A stretch of 64,000 bases of DNA from Rhabdothermincola sediminis (GCF_014805525.1 NZ_JACFSZ010000011.1:62001-126000); one strand, 5' to 3'. Positions 34,607 through 44,393 are shown, numbered from the stretch's first letter. Translations and numbers: made by a program. Notes: generated by a model not told the origin, from the sequence alone.

Positions 34607-34873
34607 ATGCCAGAGGTCCTGATGGACACGACGACCCGCAGCGGTGTGGTGATCGCTCTCGATGACGAGGTGGCGACCATCGTGATCACTGAGCCCGAAG
34701 AGGAGTGGTACTTCCCGGCCGCGCTGGTGCCGGAGGGTGTCGGGGTCGATGACGTGGTCCTCATCGAAGGATCCGGCCGCAACCTGCGCATCCTCGCCAA
34801 GGACCCGCTGGCCCCGAGCATCAACGCCCGCCTGGATCGCTCGCTCAACCGCCGGCGTCTGGACCTGCGCTGA
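34607..34873 (+). CDS. Small DUF3006-like protein
   Basis: An 88-residue, mostly beta protein: SGVVIALDDEVATIVI, then EEEWYFPAALVPEGVGVDDV, GSGRNLRILAKDPLAPSI and a basic end RSLNRRRLDLR. The FPaalLPEGv element with following VGDDV-like turn resembles small barrel domains of the DUF3006 type. GGGAGG lies about 9 bases before the ATG. No signal peptide or membrane segment. Converges with ctaF, four bases between the stops. Function unknown. Confidence 0.72.
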   Translation: MPEVLMDTTTRSGVVIALDDEVATIVITEPEEEWYFPAALVPEGVGVDDVVLIEGSGRNLRILAKDPLAPSINARLDRSLNRRRLDLR

Positions 34874-34877
34874 GCCC

Positions 34878-35366
34878 TCAGGCTCGGTCCCGGCTCTGCC
34901 GGGCCGCGCCGACCAGCGAGAGACCGAGCACCGCCACGCCGGGTACCCAGACGAACCAGCCGAACGGGATCCCGGCGAGCATCAGTGCAGCGCCGGCGCC
35001 GGCCCCCAGCGGCCACACGCTGCTGTGGGGGAGGTAGAGCCCCTCGTGCACCGGGGGGCCCGCCAGGTCAGGGTATTCGGTGGCCTCTGCTTCGGGTTGC
35101 ACGTCCCGGACCCGCCAGGCGAGATAACCGGCGACGATGAACGCGAACACGCTGGCCAGTCCCAGCAGCGCCACTCCGGCCCATTCGTAGGCCGTCGCCG
35201 CGTAGATGACGGCGATGAGCAGGTAGAAGCCACCGATGGCGAGGAACACCTTCGATTCGGTCGGGAGACCCCGGGGAGGCTCGACCGCGCTGATCCCCGT
35301 AGCCACGTGGGTGCCCCCCTCGTCCTCGATGGCCGGCACCGGGAACTCCTCCTGTCCGCCGCTCAT
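34878..35366 (-). CDS. ctaF: Actinobacterial cytochrome c oxidase subunit IV
   Basis: A 162-residue membrane protein with four hydrophobic segments ([74 protein letters not shown]) and the [10 protein letters not shown] segment found in actinobacterial subunit IV. It is an accessory subunit of the aa3 oxidase. ATG 35366 overlaps the ctaD stop (ATGA, 35363-35366), with GGTGGG just before; a longer in-frame reading from 35444 lies inside ctaD. Last of the ctaG-ctaC-ctaD-ctaF run on the minus strand. Confidence 0.88.
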   Translation of the reverse strand: MSGGQEEFPVPAIEDEGGTHVATGISAVEPPRGLPTESKVFLAIGGFYLLIAVIYAATAYEWAGVALLGLASVFAFIVAGYLAWRVRDVQPEAEATEYPDLAGPPVHEGLYLPHSSVWPLGAGAGAALMLAGIPFGWFVWVPGVAVLGLSLVGAARQSRDRA

Positions 35367-37063
35367 CCCACCCATCCCCTCGGTTGTCCGGTGGGTCGAC
35401 CGTGCTCTCGTGGTGAACGATGCTGGGGATGGTTGTGGTCCCACAGCGGCCGTTCGCTGCGGATCGGTGGGAGGGCGTCGACGAAGTTACCGGGTGGTGG
35501 CGGTGAGGGTGTGCACCACTCCAGCGTGTGGCCTCCCCACGGGTCGGACCCCGCGGGCTTTCCGTTGCGAGTGGTCGTCCAGACGTTCCAGAGGAACACG
35601 AGCGTCGACGCCCCGAGGATGCCGGAACCGATGGACGAGATCAGGTTCAGGGTGGTGAACCCGTCGCTCTCGAGGTAGGACCACACGCGCCGGGGCATCC
35701 CTTCGAGGCCCAGGATGTGCTGCACGAAGAAGGTGAGCTGGAATCCGACGAACATCATCCAGAAGTGCACATGTCCCCAGCCCTCGTGGAGCATCCGGCC
35801 GGTGAACTTCGGGAACCAGTAGTAGACGCCGGCGAACAGCGCGAAGACCGAACCACCGAAGAGCACGTAGTGGAAGTGGGCGACCACGAAGTACGAGTCG
35901 TGCAGGTGGAAGTCGAGCGAGGGAGAGGAGAGCATCACCCCGGTCACCCCTCCCATCACGAACGTGACCAGGAAGCCGATCGCGAAGAGCAGCGGGGTGG
36001 CGAACACGAGCTGGCCGCCCCACATCGTGCCGATCCAGTTGAAGAACTTCACGCCCGTCGGCACCGCGATGAGCATGGTGAGTGCGGCGAAGAAGGGGAG
36101 CAGCACCGCGCCGGTGGCGTACATGTGATGCGCCCAGACACCGATCGAGAGCGCCCCGATGGCCATCGTGGCGAAGACCAGCCCCCGGTAGCCGAAGACG
36201 GGTCGCCGGGCGAAGACGGGGAAGATCTCGGTCACCACACCGAAGAACGGCAGGACCAGGATGTAGACCTCGGGGTGGCCGAAGAACCAGAACAGGTGCT
36301 GCCACAGCAGTGGCATGCCGCCGTTCGCCGCGTCGAACACGTGCCCGCCGAAGTACCGGTCAGCGAAGAGCATGACCGCTGCCGCGGTGAGCACCGGGAA
36401 GGCGATCAGCACGAGGATGCTGGTCACGATCATGTTCCAGGTGAAGATCGGCAAGCGGAACATGGTCATGCCGGGCGCGCGCATGGTGGCCACGGTCGTG
36501 AGGATGTTCACCGCGGTGAGGATCCCCGACAGGCCCGTGAGGGCGACGCCGGCGATCCAGAGGTCACCCCCCACCCCGGGCGAGCGCACGCCATCGGAGA
36601 GTGGCGTGTAGGCGAACCAGCCGAAGCTGGGGGGGCCGTTCGATGTGAGGAAGCTGGACAGCATGGTGAGGCCGCCTGCCAGGTAGACCCAGTACGAGAA
36701 CAGGTTGAGGCGGGGCAGCGCCATGTCTCGGGCTCCCGCCTGCAGCGGCACGAGGTAGTTCGCCAACCCGAACGCGAAGGGGCCGGCGAACAGGAACAGC
36801 ATGATGCTGCCGTGCATGGTGAAGAACTGGTTGTAGGTGTCGGTGCCGAGGATGTGTTGCTCGGGTTGGGCGAGCTGCGCCCGGATCGCGAGTGCGAGCA
36901 CCCCGCCGATGAGGAAGAACGCGAACGCGGTCACCATGTAGGCGAGTCCGATGTCCTTGTGGTCGGTGCTGGTGAACCAACGGAGCAATCCGGTGGGACG
37001 CCCGTGGGCTTCGGGGCGTGCAGGCTCGGGAGTCGCAGCCGGCCGGTCGTCGAGCACGGTCAC
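35363..37063 (-). CDS. ctaD: Cytochrome c oxidase subunit I (aa3-type)
   Basis: A 566-residue heme-copper oxidase catalytic subunit with 12 helices. [19 protein letters not shown] carries a heme a ligand. [17 protein letters not shown] is the CuB/Tyr motif with cross-linked His-Tyr. [10 protein letters not shown] gives two CuB histidines. [17 protein letters not shown] gives the heme ligands. All proton-channel and metal ligands expected of an A-family oxidase appear intact. GTG 37063 overlaps the ctaC stop (GTGA); the longer open frame upstream is ctaC shadow. Reduces O2 with electrons from the bcc complex encoded 3 kb away. Confidence 0.97.
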   Translation of the reverse strand: MTVLDDRPAATPEPARPEAHGRPTGLLRWFTSTDHKDIGLAYMVTAFAFFLIGGVLALAIRAQLAQPEQHILGTDTYNQFFTMHGSIMLFLFAGPFAFGLANYLVPLQAGARDMALPRLNLFSYWVYLAGGLTMLSSFLTSNGPPSFGWFAYTPLSDGVRSPGVGGDLWIAGVALTGLSGILTAVNILTTVATMRAPGMTMFRLPIFTWNMIVTSILVLIAFPVLTAAAVMLFADRYFGGHVFDAANGGMPLLWQHLFWFFGHPEVYILVLPFFGVVTEIFPVFARRPVFGYRGLVFATMAIGALSIGVWAHHMYATGAVLLPFFAALTMLIAVPTGVKFFNWIGTMWGGQLVFATPLLFAIGFLVTFVMGGVTGVMLSSPSLDFHLHDSYFVVAHFHYVLFGGSVFALFAGVYYWFPKFTGRMLHEGWGHVHFWMMFVGFQLTFFVQHILGLEGMPRRVWSYLESDGFTTLNLISSIGSGILGASTLVFLWNVWTTTRNGKPAGSDPWGGHTLEWCTPSPPPPGNFVDALPPIRSERPLWDHNHPQHRSPREHGRPTGQPRGWVG

Positions 37064-37851
37064 GATGAGGCCTCCGTTCCCGATGGTGGCAGCTCGAGTG
37101 GTGCCAGGACGGGTTGCGGCAGCGACCGGGTCTGTGCGATCCAGGCGTCGTACTCCGCCGCGGGAACGGCATAGACGTCGAAGGTCATCTTCCAGTGGTC
37201 CAGCCCGCAGTACTCCGCGCACCGCCCCCGCCATTTGCCCGGCTTGGTGATCTTGACGTCGATCGCGTTGTCGACGCCCGGGATGAGGTCGCGCTTCTCG
37301 AGGAACTCGGGCACCCAGAACGAGTGGATCACGTCATGGGCCCGGAGCTCGATGCGCACCGTGCGCCCGATCGGCAGCACGAGCGGGGGCATCGCCGCAT
37401 CGGTGCCGTTGACCGTGACTCCCTGGTCGACGTAGTCGAACCGCCACTGCCACTGGAAGCCGGTGACCTCCACGGTGAGGTCCGGGTCGTCGTCGAGGTC
37501 CGTGAAGCCCCGCTGGGTCACGACCGTGAGGGTGAAGAGGGTGGCGACGATGATCACCGGCACGACCGTGTAGAGGACCTCGATCGGGATGTTGTACTGC
37601 CGCTGGTCCGGCATCCCGTCGCCTCGGCGCCGGAAGCGGATCGCGGCCACGAGCACCAGGAGCCAGATCAGGGCCGTGACCGCGACCGCGCCGGACAAGA
37701 ACACCCGCCAGGTCTGCGTGAAGTTCCTTCCTTGCTCGGTGACCTGGTCCGGTGCCCCGCCCGTGGAAGAGCAGGACACGAGCAGCCACGCCGCCGACGA
37801 GACGAGTGCGACGACCCGCGCCATCGGGCGGCGTCCGATCGAGCCGCTCAT
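37060..37851 (-). CDS. ctaC: Cytochrome c oxidase subunit II
   Basis: A 263-residue CuA subunit. A lipobox-like LLVSC puts the acylated Cys at 27, suggesting a lipoprotein N-terminus. Two membrane helices follow (about 52-70 and 90-110). The periplasmic cupredoxin domain has [20 protein letters not shown] (His ligand) and [12 protein letters not shown] (Cys, Glu, Cys, His, Met ligands of CuA). No fused cytochrome c. Its start overlaps the ctaG stop and its stop overlaps the ctaD start, each by four bases. Confidence 0.96.
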   Translation of the reverse strand: MSGSIGRRPMARVVALVSSAAWLLVSCSSTGGAPDQVTEQGRNFTQTWRVFLSGAVAVTALIWLLVLVAAIRFRRRGDGMPDQRQYNIPIEVLYTVVPVIIVATLFTLTVVTQRGFTDLDDDPDLTVEVTGFQWQWRFDYVDQGVTVNGTDAAMPPLVLPIGRTVRIELRAHDVIHSFWVPEFLEKRDLIPGVDNAIDVKITKPGKWRGRCAEYCGLDHWKMTFDVYAVPAAEYDAWIAQTRSLPQPVLAPLELPPSGTEASS

Positions 37852-38717
37852 CCGACCGCGCCGAGCATGTGGTCCTCACGGGCGTCGGCTCGGCGGCTGA
37901 TCCGGCTCTCGTGTGCCATCCACTGAACGAGGACCACCGCCCCCGCCACGAGCCCGGTGAGATCACCCACCGCCCACATCAGCCCGGCCCCGAGGTGTTG
38001 ATCGGCGAGGAGCGGTGCACCGTCGGGTCGTGGCGTGTGCTCGTAGTAGCTGCGCGCCAGAGGTTCGTCACCGACCATGAGCGCCAGTCCCAGGAATGCG
38101 TGGAACGGCACGGTCAGCATGACGAGGAGGAGGCGGAATCCGTAGTGGATCCGATGACTCACCGGGTCCAGGCCGATGACCGCCCAGAAGAACACGCAGC
38201 CCGTGAGCAGGAAGTGCGCGTGCACCAGATGGTGTACCACGTGGTTCTCTAGCGAGAGCTGGTAGAGCGGGGTGAAGTACAGCCCGAAGAGCGTCACGCC
38301 GAACAGCAGCCATGCCACGACGGGATGGGTGACCAGAGACACCGGGCGGCTGTGCAGCACCCGCAGGAACCGCACCTGGACGGGACGGCTCGAGGCTTGC
38401 AGGGCGAGCGTCGCGGGCGCACCCAGTGCCAGCAGGAACGGGGCGACCATGCCGATCGACACGTGCTCGGCCACGTGAGCGCTGAACAGCACGTGACCGT
38501 AGGCGGCGAGACCGGACTGGGTCGCGATCACGAGCACCACGAGGCCCGATCCGAACGCGGCCGAGCGAGCGATGGACCACTGCCGTCCTCGTGCGCGCAG
38601 CCGTCGGACACCGAGGAGGTAGAGCACGCCGCAGGTGATGATGAGTAGCGCGCTGGGTGCTGCGAGCGCCGATTCGGACACGAGGCTCTCGATCGAAGCC
38701 GGTGGCAGCGCCTCCAT
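37848..38717 (-). CDS. ctaG: Cytochrome c oxidase assembly factor, caa3-type CtaG
   Basis: A 289-residue integral membrane protein with seven or so helices, family signatures being HVLFSAHVAEHVSIGMVAPF, LALGAPATLAL, HPVVAWLLFGVTLFGLYF and VVHHLVHAHFLLTGCVFFW. The conserved histidines suggest copper handling. CtaG of this (Bacillus-like) family is needed for active caa3/aa3 oxidase. First gene of the leftward oxidase operon and divergent from ctaE, with 65 bases between them holding both promoters. Confidence 0.9.
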   Translation of the reverse strand: MEALPPASIESLVSESALAAPSALLIITCGVLYLLGVRRLRARGRQWSIARSAAFGSGLVVLVIATQSGLAAYGHVLFSAHVAEHVSIGMVAPFLLALGAPATLALQASSRPVQVRFLRVLHSRPVSLVTHPVVAWLLFGVTLFGLYFTPLYQLSLENHVVHHLVHAHFLLTGCVFFWAVIGLDPVSHRIHYGFRLLLVMLTVPFHAFLGLALMVGDEPLARSYYEHTPRPDGAPLLADQHLGAGLMWAVGDLTGLVAGAVVLVQWMAHESRISRRADAREDHMLGAVG

Positions 38718-38782
38718 CGCGATCCGACGGTACTCCTGTGCCGAGCAGCACGTGAGGTGCAGCGTTCTGCAAACATGGGCAC

Positions 38783-39361
38783 GTGACCGGGCTGGCCACC
38801 GTGGACCGACCGGACGACGTGCCGTCGCCCCTCGGCGTCGGCGTCGTCATCTGGCTGGCCTCGGAGGTGATGTTCTTCGCCGGCCTCTTCGGCGCCTACT
38901 TCGCGCTGTTGGCTCACAACGCACCGAATTGGCCGCCCGCGGACGTCCATCTGGACCTCCTCCGAGCGGCGGTGTTCACCTCGGTGCTGGTGGCGTCCAG
39001 CTTCACCGTCCACGCGTCGGTCGTCGCCTCCGAGCGCGGCCGGCGGCGGGCGGCCTCGTGGTACCTGATCGCCACGATCGTGCTCGGCGCGCTGTTCCTG
39101 ACCAACCAGGTGCTCGAGTACTCGGTCCTCGGGTTCGGCATCGACAGCCACGCCTACGGGACGATCTTCTACCTGCTCACCGGGTTCCACGGCCTGCACG
39201 TGTTCGGTGGGCTGGTCGCGCTGGCGCTGGTGGGCTGGGTGGTCTTCAGCCGCTACAGCCGTGTCCCCTCGACGCAGACCCTGCGGGTCGTCAGCTACTA
39301 CTGGCACTTCGTGGATGTCGTCTGGGTCGTGCTGTTCGTCGTCGTGTTCGTGATCCGATGA
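38783..39361 (+). CDS. ctaE: Cytochrome c oxidase subunit III
   Basis: A 192-residue five-helix subunit III. VIWLASEVMFFAGLFGAYFA at the start, HVFGGLVALALVGWVVF after GFHGLH, and the ending SYYWHFVDVVWVVLFVVVFV are all diagnostic. GTG 38783 starts the protein (VTGLATVDRP). Its stop overlaps qcrC by four bases (ATGA). As in other actinobacteria ctaE heads the qcrCAB operon. Confidence 0.96.
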   Translation: MTGLATVDRPDDVPSPLGVGVVIWLASEVMFFAGLFGAYFALLAHNAPNWPPADVHLDLLRAAVFTSVLVASSFTVHASVVASERGRRRAASWYLIATIVLGALFLTNQVLEYSVLGFGIDSHAYGTIFYLLTGFHGLHVFGGLVALALVGWVVFSRYSRVPSTQTLRVVSYYWHFVDVVWVVLFVVVFVIR

Positions 39362-40191
39362 AGGTCCGCGCCACGCTGGCGGCGACGCTGCTCGTCCTCG
39401 GTGGCACGCTGGCGCTGGCGGTCACGGCCGGGCGGGCGGGAGCTGACGAGTCACAGGAACCCGATACCGCCGTGGCGCCGCAGCCGGGGAGCCCCGCGGC
39501 CGTCCAGCTCGAGGCCAACCGCGACCCGGAGATGGTGGCCGCCGGGGAGCGGCTCTACCTCACCGGCTGCGTGAGTTGCCACGGGGTGGGGGGGCAGGGC
39601 ACCGCCGACTACCCGACCCTCATCGGCGTGGGCGCCGCCTCTGCCGACTTCTTCCTCCGCACGGGCCGGATGCCCCTGGCGGCCCCCGCCCCGCAGTCCC
39701 CGGCCAAGCCTCCCGCCTACACCGACGAGCAGATCATCCAGCTCGTCGCCTACGTGGCTTCCCTCGGTGATGGGCCGCCCGTGCCCGACATCCGGCCCGA
39801 GCGGGGGGACCTCGCCGAGGGTGGCCAGCTCTACCTGGCGAACTGCGCGGCCTGCCACAACTCGACCGGGATCGGTGGCGCGCTCAGCCACGGGAACCAG
39901 GCACCGCCGCTCCTCAGCGTGGCGCCGACCCAGATCGGCGAGGCGCCTCGGATCGGTCCCGGTCAGATGCCAGTGTTCGGACCGGACACGCTCTCGGACG
40001 AGCAGCTCGACTCGATCGTGCGGTACGTCCTCTACCTCCAGGATCCCGAACACCCGGGTGGCCTGCGGATCGGGTCCGCCGGCCCGGTTCCCGAGGGGCT
40101 CGTGGCCTGGCTGGTCGGGCTCGGTGGCCTGGTGCTGATCGCGCGGTGGATCACGAAGGAGCGGCGTGAGCACAGGAGGGCCCATGGCTGA
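39358..40191 (+). CDS. qcrC: Di-heme cytochrome c subunit of the bcc complex
   Basis: A 277-residue membrane-bound di-heme cytochrome c. N-terminal signal-anchor (residues 5-24), two heme sites C71-V-S-C74-H75 and C163-A-A-C166-H167 with likely axial methionines M105 (TGRMPLA) and M204 (GQMPVFGPD), and a C-terminal membrane helix at about 246-264 (LVAWLVGLGGLVLIARW). In actinobacteria this replaces soluble cytochrome c and hands electrons straight to the aa3 oxidase in a supercomplex. ATG 39358 overlaps ctaE. Confidence 0.95.
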   Translation: MKVRATLAATLLVLGGTLALAVTAGRAGADESQEPDTAVAPQPGSPAAVQLEANRDPEMVAAGERLYLTGCVSCHGVGGQGTADYPTLIGVGAASADFFLRTGRMPLAAPAPQSPAKPPAYTDEQIIQLVAYVASLGDGPPVPDIRPERGDLAEGGQLYLANCAACHNSTGIGGALSHGNQAPPLLSVAPTQIGEAPRIGPGQMPVFGPDTLSDEQLDSIVRYVLYLQDPEHPGGLRIGSAGPVPEGLVAWLVGLGGLVLIARWITKERREHRRAHG

Positions 40192-41134
40192 GGCACACGA
40201 CGCGGGCGGTGCCCCGAGGCCTGAACCCGGGACCGACGACCTTGCGCCGGCCGGGGCGTCGATGGCGGGTGGCCCCCGCCGCCACGGTGAGCGGCTGCCC
40301 GCCGCGTTCTTCGTGCTCAGCATCGTCGGCGGCCTCGCGCTCGCCGTCGTGTACTGGGAGGGTGGGCAGGCACAGCTCGAAGGGGTGTTCCTGGCCCTGG
40401 CGCTCGGCGGGTTCGGGGTGGCGATGGTGTTGTGGGCCAAGCGCTTCATGCCCGAGGGCCCCGACGTCGAGCCTCGGGGCCGCATGGGGTCGACCCCGGA
40501 GGAGATCGAGGCCTTCACGGCCGATTTCGAATCGGGCGAGTACGAGCTCGAGCGCCGCAGCCTGCTCACCAAGCTCATGCTCGGTGCCGGCGCGGCGCTC
40601 GGTCTCGCAGTGCTGTTCCCCATCCGCTCGCTGGGGCCGAGACCAGGGGAGTGGATGGTGCGCTCGCCGTTCCGTCGCGGGATGCGCCTGGTCGACGAGA
40701 CCGGCAACCCGGTGCGTCCGGAGGACCTCCGCGTCGACGGCGTGCTGACCGTGTTCCCCGAGGGTGATCTCGCTGACGAGTATGCGCAGACCATGCTCAT
40801 CAAGCTGGACCCAGGCCGGACCTTCACCCCGAGACCTGGCCGGGAGAGCTGGACGGTCGACGGCCTGGTGGCGTACTCGAAGGTGTGCACCCATGTCGGC
40901 TGCCCGGTCGGTCTCTACGAGGCGCGGTTCGGGCAGTTGCTCTGTCCCTGCCACCAGTCGACCTTCGACGTGTACCAGGGAGCGAAGCCGGTGTTCGGAC
41001 CGGCGACCACATCGCTGCCGCAGCTTCCCCTCGGTGTCGACGACGAGGGGTACCTGATCGCCGAGGGCGGGTTCTCCGATCCGATCGGGCCGGGGTTCTG
41101 GAACCAGGACCGCCAGTGGGAGCGCGGCTCGTGA
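40184..41134 (+). CDS. qcrA: Rieske iron-sulfur subunit of the bcc complex
   Basis: A 316-residue actinobacterial Rieske protein with three N-terminal helices, longer than in proteobacteria. The [2Fe-2S] ligands are in CTHVGCPVG and CPCHQSTFD. ATG 40184 (MAEAHDAGG) has AGGAGGGCCC directly before it; the in-frame GTG at 40166 lacks such a site. It overlaps qcrC by eight bases and its stop overlaps qcrB (GTGA, 41131-41134). Confidence 0.95.
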   Translation: MAEAHDAGGAPRPEPGTDDLAPAGASMAGGPRRHGERLPAAFFVLSIVGGLALAVVYWEGGQAQLEGVFLALALGGFGVAMVLWAKRFMPEGPDVEPRGRMGSTPEEIEAFTADFESGEYELERRSLLTKLMLGAGAALGLAVLFPIRSLGPRPGEWMVRSPFRRGMRLVDETGNPVRPEDLRVDGVLTVFPEGDLADEYAQTMLIKLDPGRTFTPRPGRESWTVDGLVAYSKVCTHVGCPVGLYEARFGQLLCPCHQSTFDVYQGAKPVFGPATTSLPQLPLGVDDEGYLIAEGGFSDPIGPGFWNQDRQWERGS

Positions 41135-42546
41135 ACGAGGGTGGGCTCCCATCGGCGCGAACCCGTGCCGGGCGCCTGGCGCGGTGGGTCGACGACCGGG
41201 TGGGGGTGGCGCGCGCCGGGCGGAGCACGCTGCAGAAGGTGTTCCCCAACCACTGGTCGTTCCTGCTCGGCGAGATCGCCCTCTACTCGTTCGTCGTGCT
41301 CGTCATCACCGGCGTCTTCCTCACGTTCTTCTTCAAGGCAAGCACCGAACCGGTGACCTACGACGGCAGCTACGAGCCGCTCCAGGGGGTCGAGGTGTCG
41401 CAGGCCTACAAATCGACCCTCGATCTCAGCTTCGACGTCCGTGCCGGGCTGGTGATGCGTCAGATGCACCACTGGGCGGCCCTGGTGTTCGTCGCCGCGA
41501 TCGTCGTGCACCTGGCCCGGGTGTTCTTCACCGGAGCGTTCCGCCGCCCTCGGGAGCTGAACTGGGTGATCGGGATCACCCTGCTGCTGCTCGGCATCGT
41601 CAACGGCTTCGCTGGCTACTCCCTCCCCGACGACCAGCTCTCCGGCACGGGTGTCCGCATAGCGTACTCGGTGCTGCTCTCCGTACCCTTCATCGGTCCG
41701 TGGGCTGCGTCGCTGCTGTTCGGAGGGGGGTTCCCCGGCGAGGACATCATCCCGAGGCTGTTCGCCATCCACATCCTCATCGTCCCGGTGATCATCACCG
41801 GGCTACTCGTGCTCCACCTCGGTCTGCTCGTCCGGCACAAGCACACGCACTTCCCGGGCAAGGGTGCGCGGGACGACAACGTCGTGGGCGAACGACTCTG
41901 GCCCACCTATGTCTTCAAAGCGGGTGGGCTGTTCTTCCTGGTGGGCGCCGTGCTCGCCGCACTGGGTGGCCTGGCGCAGATCAACCCCGTGTGGATGTGG
42001 GGCCCCTACCAGACCCAGAACGTCAGCTCTGCCTCCCAGCCGGACTGGTACATGGGCTGGCTCGAAGGCGCTTTGCGCCTCATGCCCAACTGGGAGTGGC
42101 GGGGCTGGGGCTACCAGATCCCGAACCCGTTCTGGGCGGCGGTGTTGCTACCCGGGGTCACCTTCACCCTGCTCTACCTCTGGCCCTGGATCGAAGCCCG
42201 GGTCACCGAGGACCGTCGGGCGCACCACGTGCTCGATCGGCCGCGTGACCGACCGGTGCGCACCGCCCTCGGCGCGGCCACGCTGTCCTTCTACACCGTC
42301 CTGGGTTTCGCCGGTTCGAACGACGTCCTCGCGATCGCGTTCGATCTGTCACTCAACGCCGTCCTGGTGGCGTTCCGGGTCCTACTGTTCACGGTGCCTC
42401 CGGTCGTGGGGGTGGCCACCTACCGGGTCTGCAAGGAGCTACAGCGGCGGGACGGTCCCGCTGCCGGCGAGTCGCCCGGTGACCGGGTGGCAGGTCCCGG
42501 ACAGCTCGGGCCGGGAGACCAGGCCGCCGCGGAACCGGTGCCGTAG
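41131..42546 (+). CDS. qcrB: Cytochrome b subunit of the bcc complex
   Basis: A 471-residue cytochrome b. Paired heme-ligand histidines are in RQMHHWAALVFVAAIVVHLA and in FAIHILIVPV with LLVLHLGLLVRHKHTHF. GFAGYSLPDDQLSGTG and QPDWYMGWLEGALRLMP (the actinobacterial counterpart of the quinol-site PEWY region) are conserved. About nine helices, and a hydrophilic C-terminus. GTG 41131 is chosen from the GTGA overlap with qcrA; the open frame extends upstream only as qcrA shadow. Completes the ctaE-qcrCAB operon. Confidence 0.96.
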   Translation: MNEGGLPSARTRAGRLARWVDDRVGVARAGRSTLQKVFPNHWSFLLGEIALYSFVVLVITGVFLTFFFKASTEPVTYDGSYEPLQGVEVSQAYKSTLDLSFDVRAGLVMRQMHHWAALVFVAAIVVHLARVFFTGAFRRPRELNWVIGITLLLLGIVNGFAGYSLPDDQLSGTGVRIAYSVLLSVPFIGPWAASLLFGGGFPGEDIIPRLFAIHILIVPVIITGLLVLHLGLLVRHKHTHFPGKGARDDNVVGERLWPTYVFKAGGLFFLVGAVLAALGGLAQINPVWMWGPYQTQNVSSASQPDWYMGWLEGALRLMPNWEWRGWGYQIPNPFWAAVLLPGVTFTLLYLWPWIEARVTEDRRAHHVLDRPRDRPVRTALGAATLSFYTVLGFAGSNDVLAIAFDLSLNAVLVAFRVLLFTVPPVVGVATYRVCKELQRRDGPAAGESPGDRVAGPGQLGPGDQAAAEPVP

Positions 42547-42555
42547 CATCGGGTC

Positions 42556-43209
42556 GTGAGCCAGTTCCGCGTCGGTGCGGTGGTGCGAGGCCCCCAGGGT
42601 GAGCTGGGCAAGGTCGACGCCCTGATCGTCGATCCGACCAGCCGCCGGGTCACGCACCTCGTGGTGCTGCGCCACCGCCTCGGTCCGCGGGTGCTGGTGC
42701 CCGAGCGCGCGGTCCTCGACGCGACGCCTGAGGTCGTGTCGGTCAGCCTGGACGACGCCGGGGTCGAGCAGTGCGACCAGTTCGACGAGCCCAGCTACGA
42801 CCGGCCCGATCCGGCGGTCACGTACGACGAGCTGGCGCTGGATCCTGGCTCCTACTTCCTCGAGCCGTACGTGTCCCCCATCGAGGGTTGGGCCCTCGCC
42901 GAGCACGAGCGCATCCCGAAGGGTGAGGTGTCGATCAGGCGCGGCGACGACGTCGTCGCGTCCGACGGGTCGAGGCTCGGGCAGGTCGACGAGTTCCTCG
43001 TGGATCCGGCCGACGGGCACATCACGCACATCGTCCTGCGCCAGGGTCACGTCTTCCGCCACGACGACGACGTGCTGATCCCCGTGGGCTCGGCCCGTTT
43101 CGACGAGGGTCAAGTGGTGCTGGACCTGGACGCGGCCGCGGTGGACGCTCTCCCGAAGATCCCCGTCCAGCGGCATCGCCACGTGGAGACAGATCGAGCA
43201 CGAGAGTGA
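42556..43209 (+). CDS. PRC-barrel domain protein (two copies)
   Basis: A 217-residue soluble protein with two PRC-barrel-like halves. The first, about residues 4-70, reads VGAVVRGPQGELGKVDALIV, DPTSRRVTHLVV. The second, about 125-200, reads VVASDGSRLGQVDEFLVDPA, DGHITHIVLRQGHVF. PRC barrels occur in RNA-processing and photosynthetic proteins and in stand-alone stress-associated proteins; no enzymatic residues are apparent. It begins 9 bases after qcrB (GTG start), so it may be cotranscribed with the respiratory operon. Confidence 0.83.
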   Translation: MSQFRVGAVVRGPQGELGKVDALIVDPTSRRVTHLVVLRHRLGPRVLVPERAVLDATPEVVSVSLDDAGVEQCDQFDEPSYDRPDPAVTYDELALDPGSYFLEPYVSPIEGWALAEHERIPKGEVSIRRGDDVVASDGSRLGQVDEFLVDPADGHITHIVLRQGHVFRHDDDVLIPVGSARFDEGQVVLDLDAAAVDALPKIPVQRHRHVETDRARE

Positions 43210-43251
43210 GACCGCTCCGGCCACCCGGCCGGGAGCGAGACAGGAGGCCCG

Positions 43252-43554
43252 ATGGCAGAGACACCGGACATCAGCAAACTGCAGGACCAGGTCTTCGAGT
43301 TGGTGCGCCGCAGCCAGGAGGCCATCCTCGACGCCGGCCGCTCCTTCGCGGACAACCTGGCATCGGTCGCACCGGGTGACCGTGAGGCGATCGACAAGTT
43401 GCTCGATGACGCCTTCGAGTTCACCGAGCGGGTGCTCAAAACCCAGCGAGAGCTCGCGAAGTCCGTGGTGCAGGCGGTCACCGGTCCGCTCACCGGGGGG
43501 GCGAGCGGAGCTGAAGGGGAGTCCGGCGACTCCGGCGACGACGGCGGCGAGTGA
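43252..43554 (+). CDS. Small helical, phasin-like protein
   Basis: A 100-residue, mostly helical acidic protein: ISKLQDQVFELVRRSQEAIL and LLDDAFEFTERVLKTQRELA look like amphipathic helices as in phasins or gas-vesicle-type small proteins. The C-terminal 20 residues are Gly/Ser/Asp/Glu-rich and probably disordered. AGGAGG precedes ATG 43252 by 5 bases. The stop overlaps the next gene's GTG (43551-43554). Function unknown. Confidence 0.72.
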   Translation: MAETPDISKLQDQVFELVRRSQEAILDAGRSFADNLASVAPGDREAIDKLLDDAFEFTERVLKTQRELAKSVVQAVTGPLTGGASGAEGESGDSGDDGGE

Positions 43555-44393
43555 GGCCCGCCGACCTCCACGTCCCCGACGGCTCCGGCGCGTCCGAGGC
43601 GCTCGCTCGCACGACCGACCTCGGTGTCGTCGCCCATCCGGACGATCTCGAGCTACTGGCCATGGCGGCCATCGGCCAGTGCGCGGCGGACGAGCACCGG
43701 TGGTTCACGGGCATCGTGTGCACCGACGGCGCTGGCTCGACGCGATCGGGCCAGGCGGCGGGGTTGACCGACCGCGAGCTCATCGCGGCGCGGCGCGAGG
43801 AGCAGATCCGCGCCGCCGACCTCGGCGGCTACTCCGCCGTCGCCCTCCTCGGCCGTCCGAGCGGTCACGTGCGCTCACCGGACGGGTTCGAGTCGCTGGT
43901 CGGCGAGCTGGCGGCGCTGCTGGAGCAGACCCGCCCGGTCAACGTGTACACGCACAACCTCGCCGACAAGCACCCCACCCACGTGGCGGTCGGGTGTGCC
44001 GTGGTGCGCGCCATTCGCTCACTGGCACCGCAGCAGCGGCCGGCGCGCCTGGTGGGCTGCGAGGGATGGCGTGATCTCGACTGGCTCGACGACCACGAGA
44101 AGGTCCGGCTCGATGTCACCCCGTTCGCGGAGCTCGCCGAGGGTCTGGTGGCCGTGTTCCGCACCCAGATCGAGGGTGGGAAGCGCTTCGATCTGGCCGC
44201 GGCGGGTCGGAGGCGGGCAAATGCGGTGTTCGACGATCCCCGGGAGCCCGATGCCTGCGACGAGGTGACTGTGGCGATGGACCTCGCGCCGCTGATCGTG
44301 AACGACGATCTCGACCCAGTCGCCTACGTCACCAGCGCGATCGACCGGTTCCGTGCCGACGTCGATCGCAGACTTCGGCAGTACTTCGCCTGA
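43551..44393 (+). CDS. PIG-L/LmbE-family deacetylase
   Basis: A 280-residue zinc-dependent deacetylase-fold protein. AHPDDLELLAM carries the metal-binding His-Pro-Asp-Asp and HPTHVAVG the third histidine. Members deacetylate N-acetylglucosamine-type groups (e.g. MshB/Mca in mycothiol metabolism). This one is not clearly MshB. GTG 43551 overlaps the preceding gene by four bases. Converges with the phosphatase gene across a 132-base gap (44394-44525) that holds an 11-base direct repeat GTGCCTCGACG at 44469 and 44484 and nothing else I recognise. Confidence 0.85.
   Translation: MRPADLHVPDGSGASEALARTTDLGVVAHPDDLELLAMAAIGQCAADEHRWFTGIVCTDGAGSTRSGQAAGLTDRELIAARREEQIRAADLGGYSAVALLGRPSGHVRSPDGFESLVGELAALLEQTRPVNVYTHNLADKHPTHVAVGCAVVRAIRSLAPQQRPARLVGCEGWRDLDWLDDHEKVRLDVTPFAELAEGLVAVFRTQIEGGKRFDLAAAGRRRANAVFDDPREPDACDEVTVAMDLAPLIVNDDLDPVAYVTSAIDRFRADVDRRLRQYFA

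Noticed and set aside
35528-37174. 548-residue plus-strand frame opposite ctaD
   Set aside because: Composed of charged repeats (Glu/His/Gly/Arg) with no domain; shadow of ctaD.
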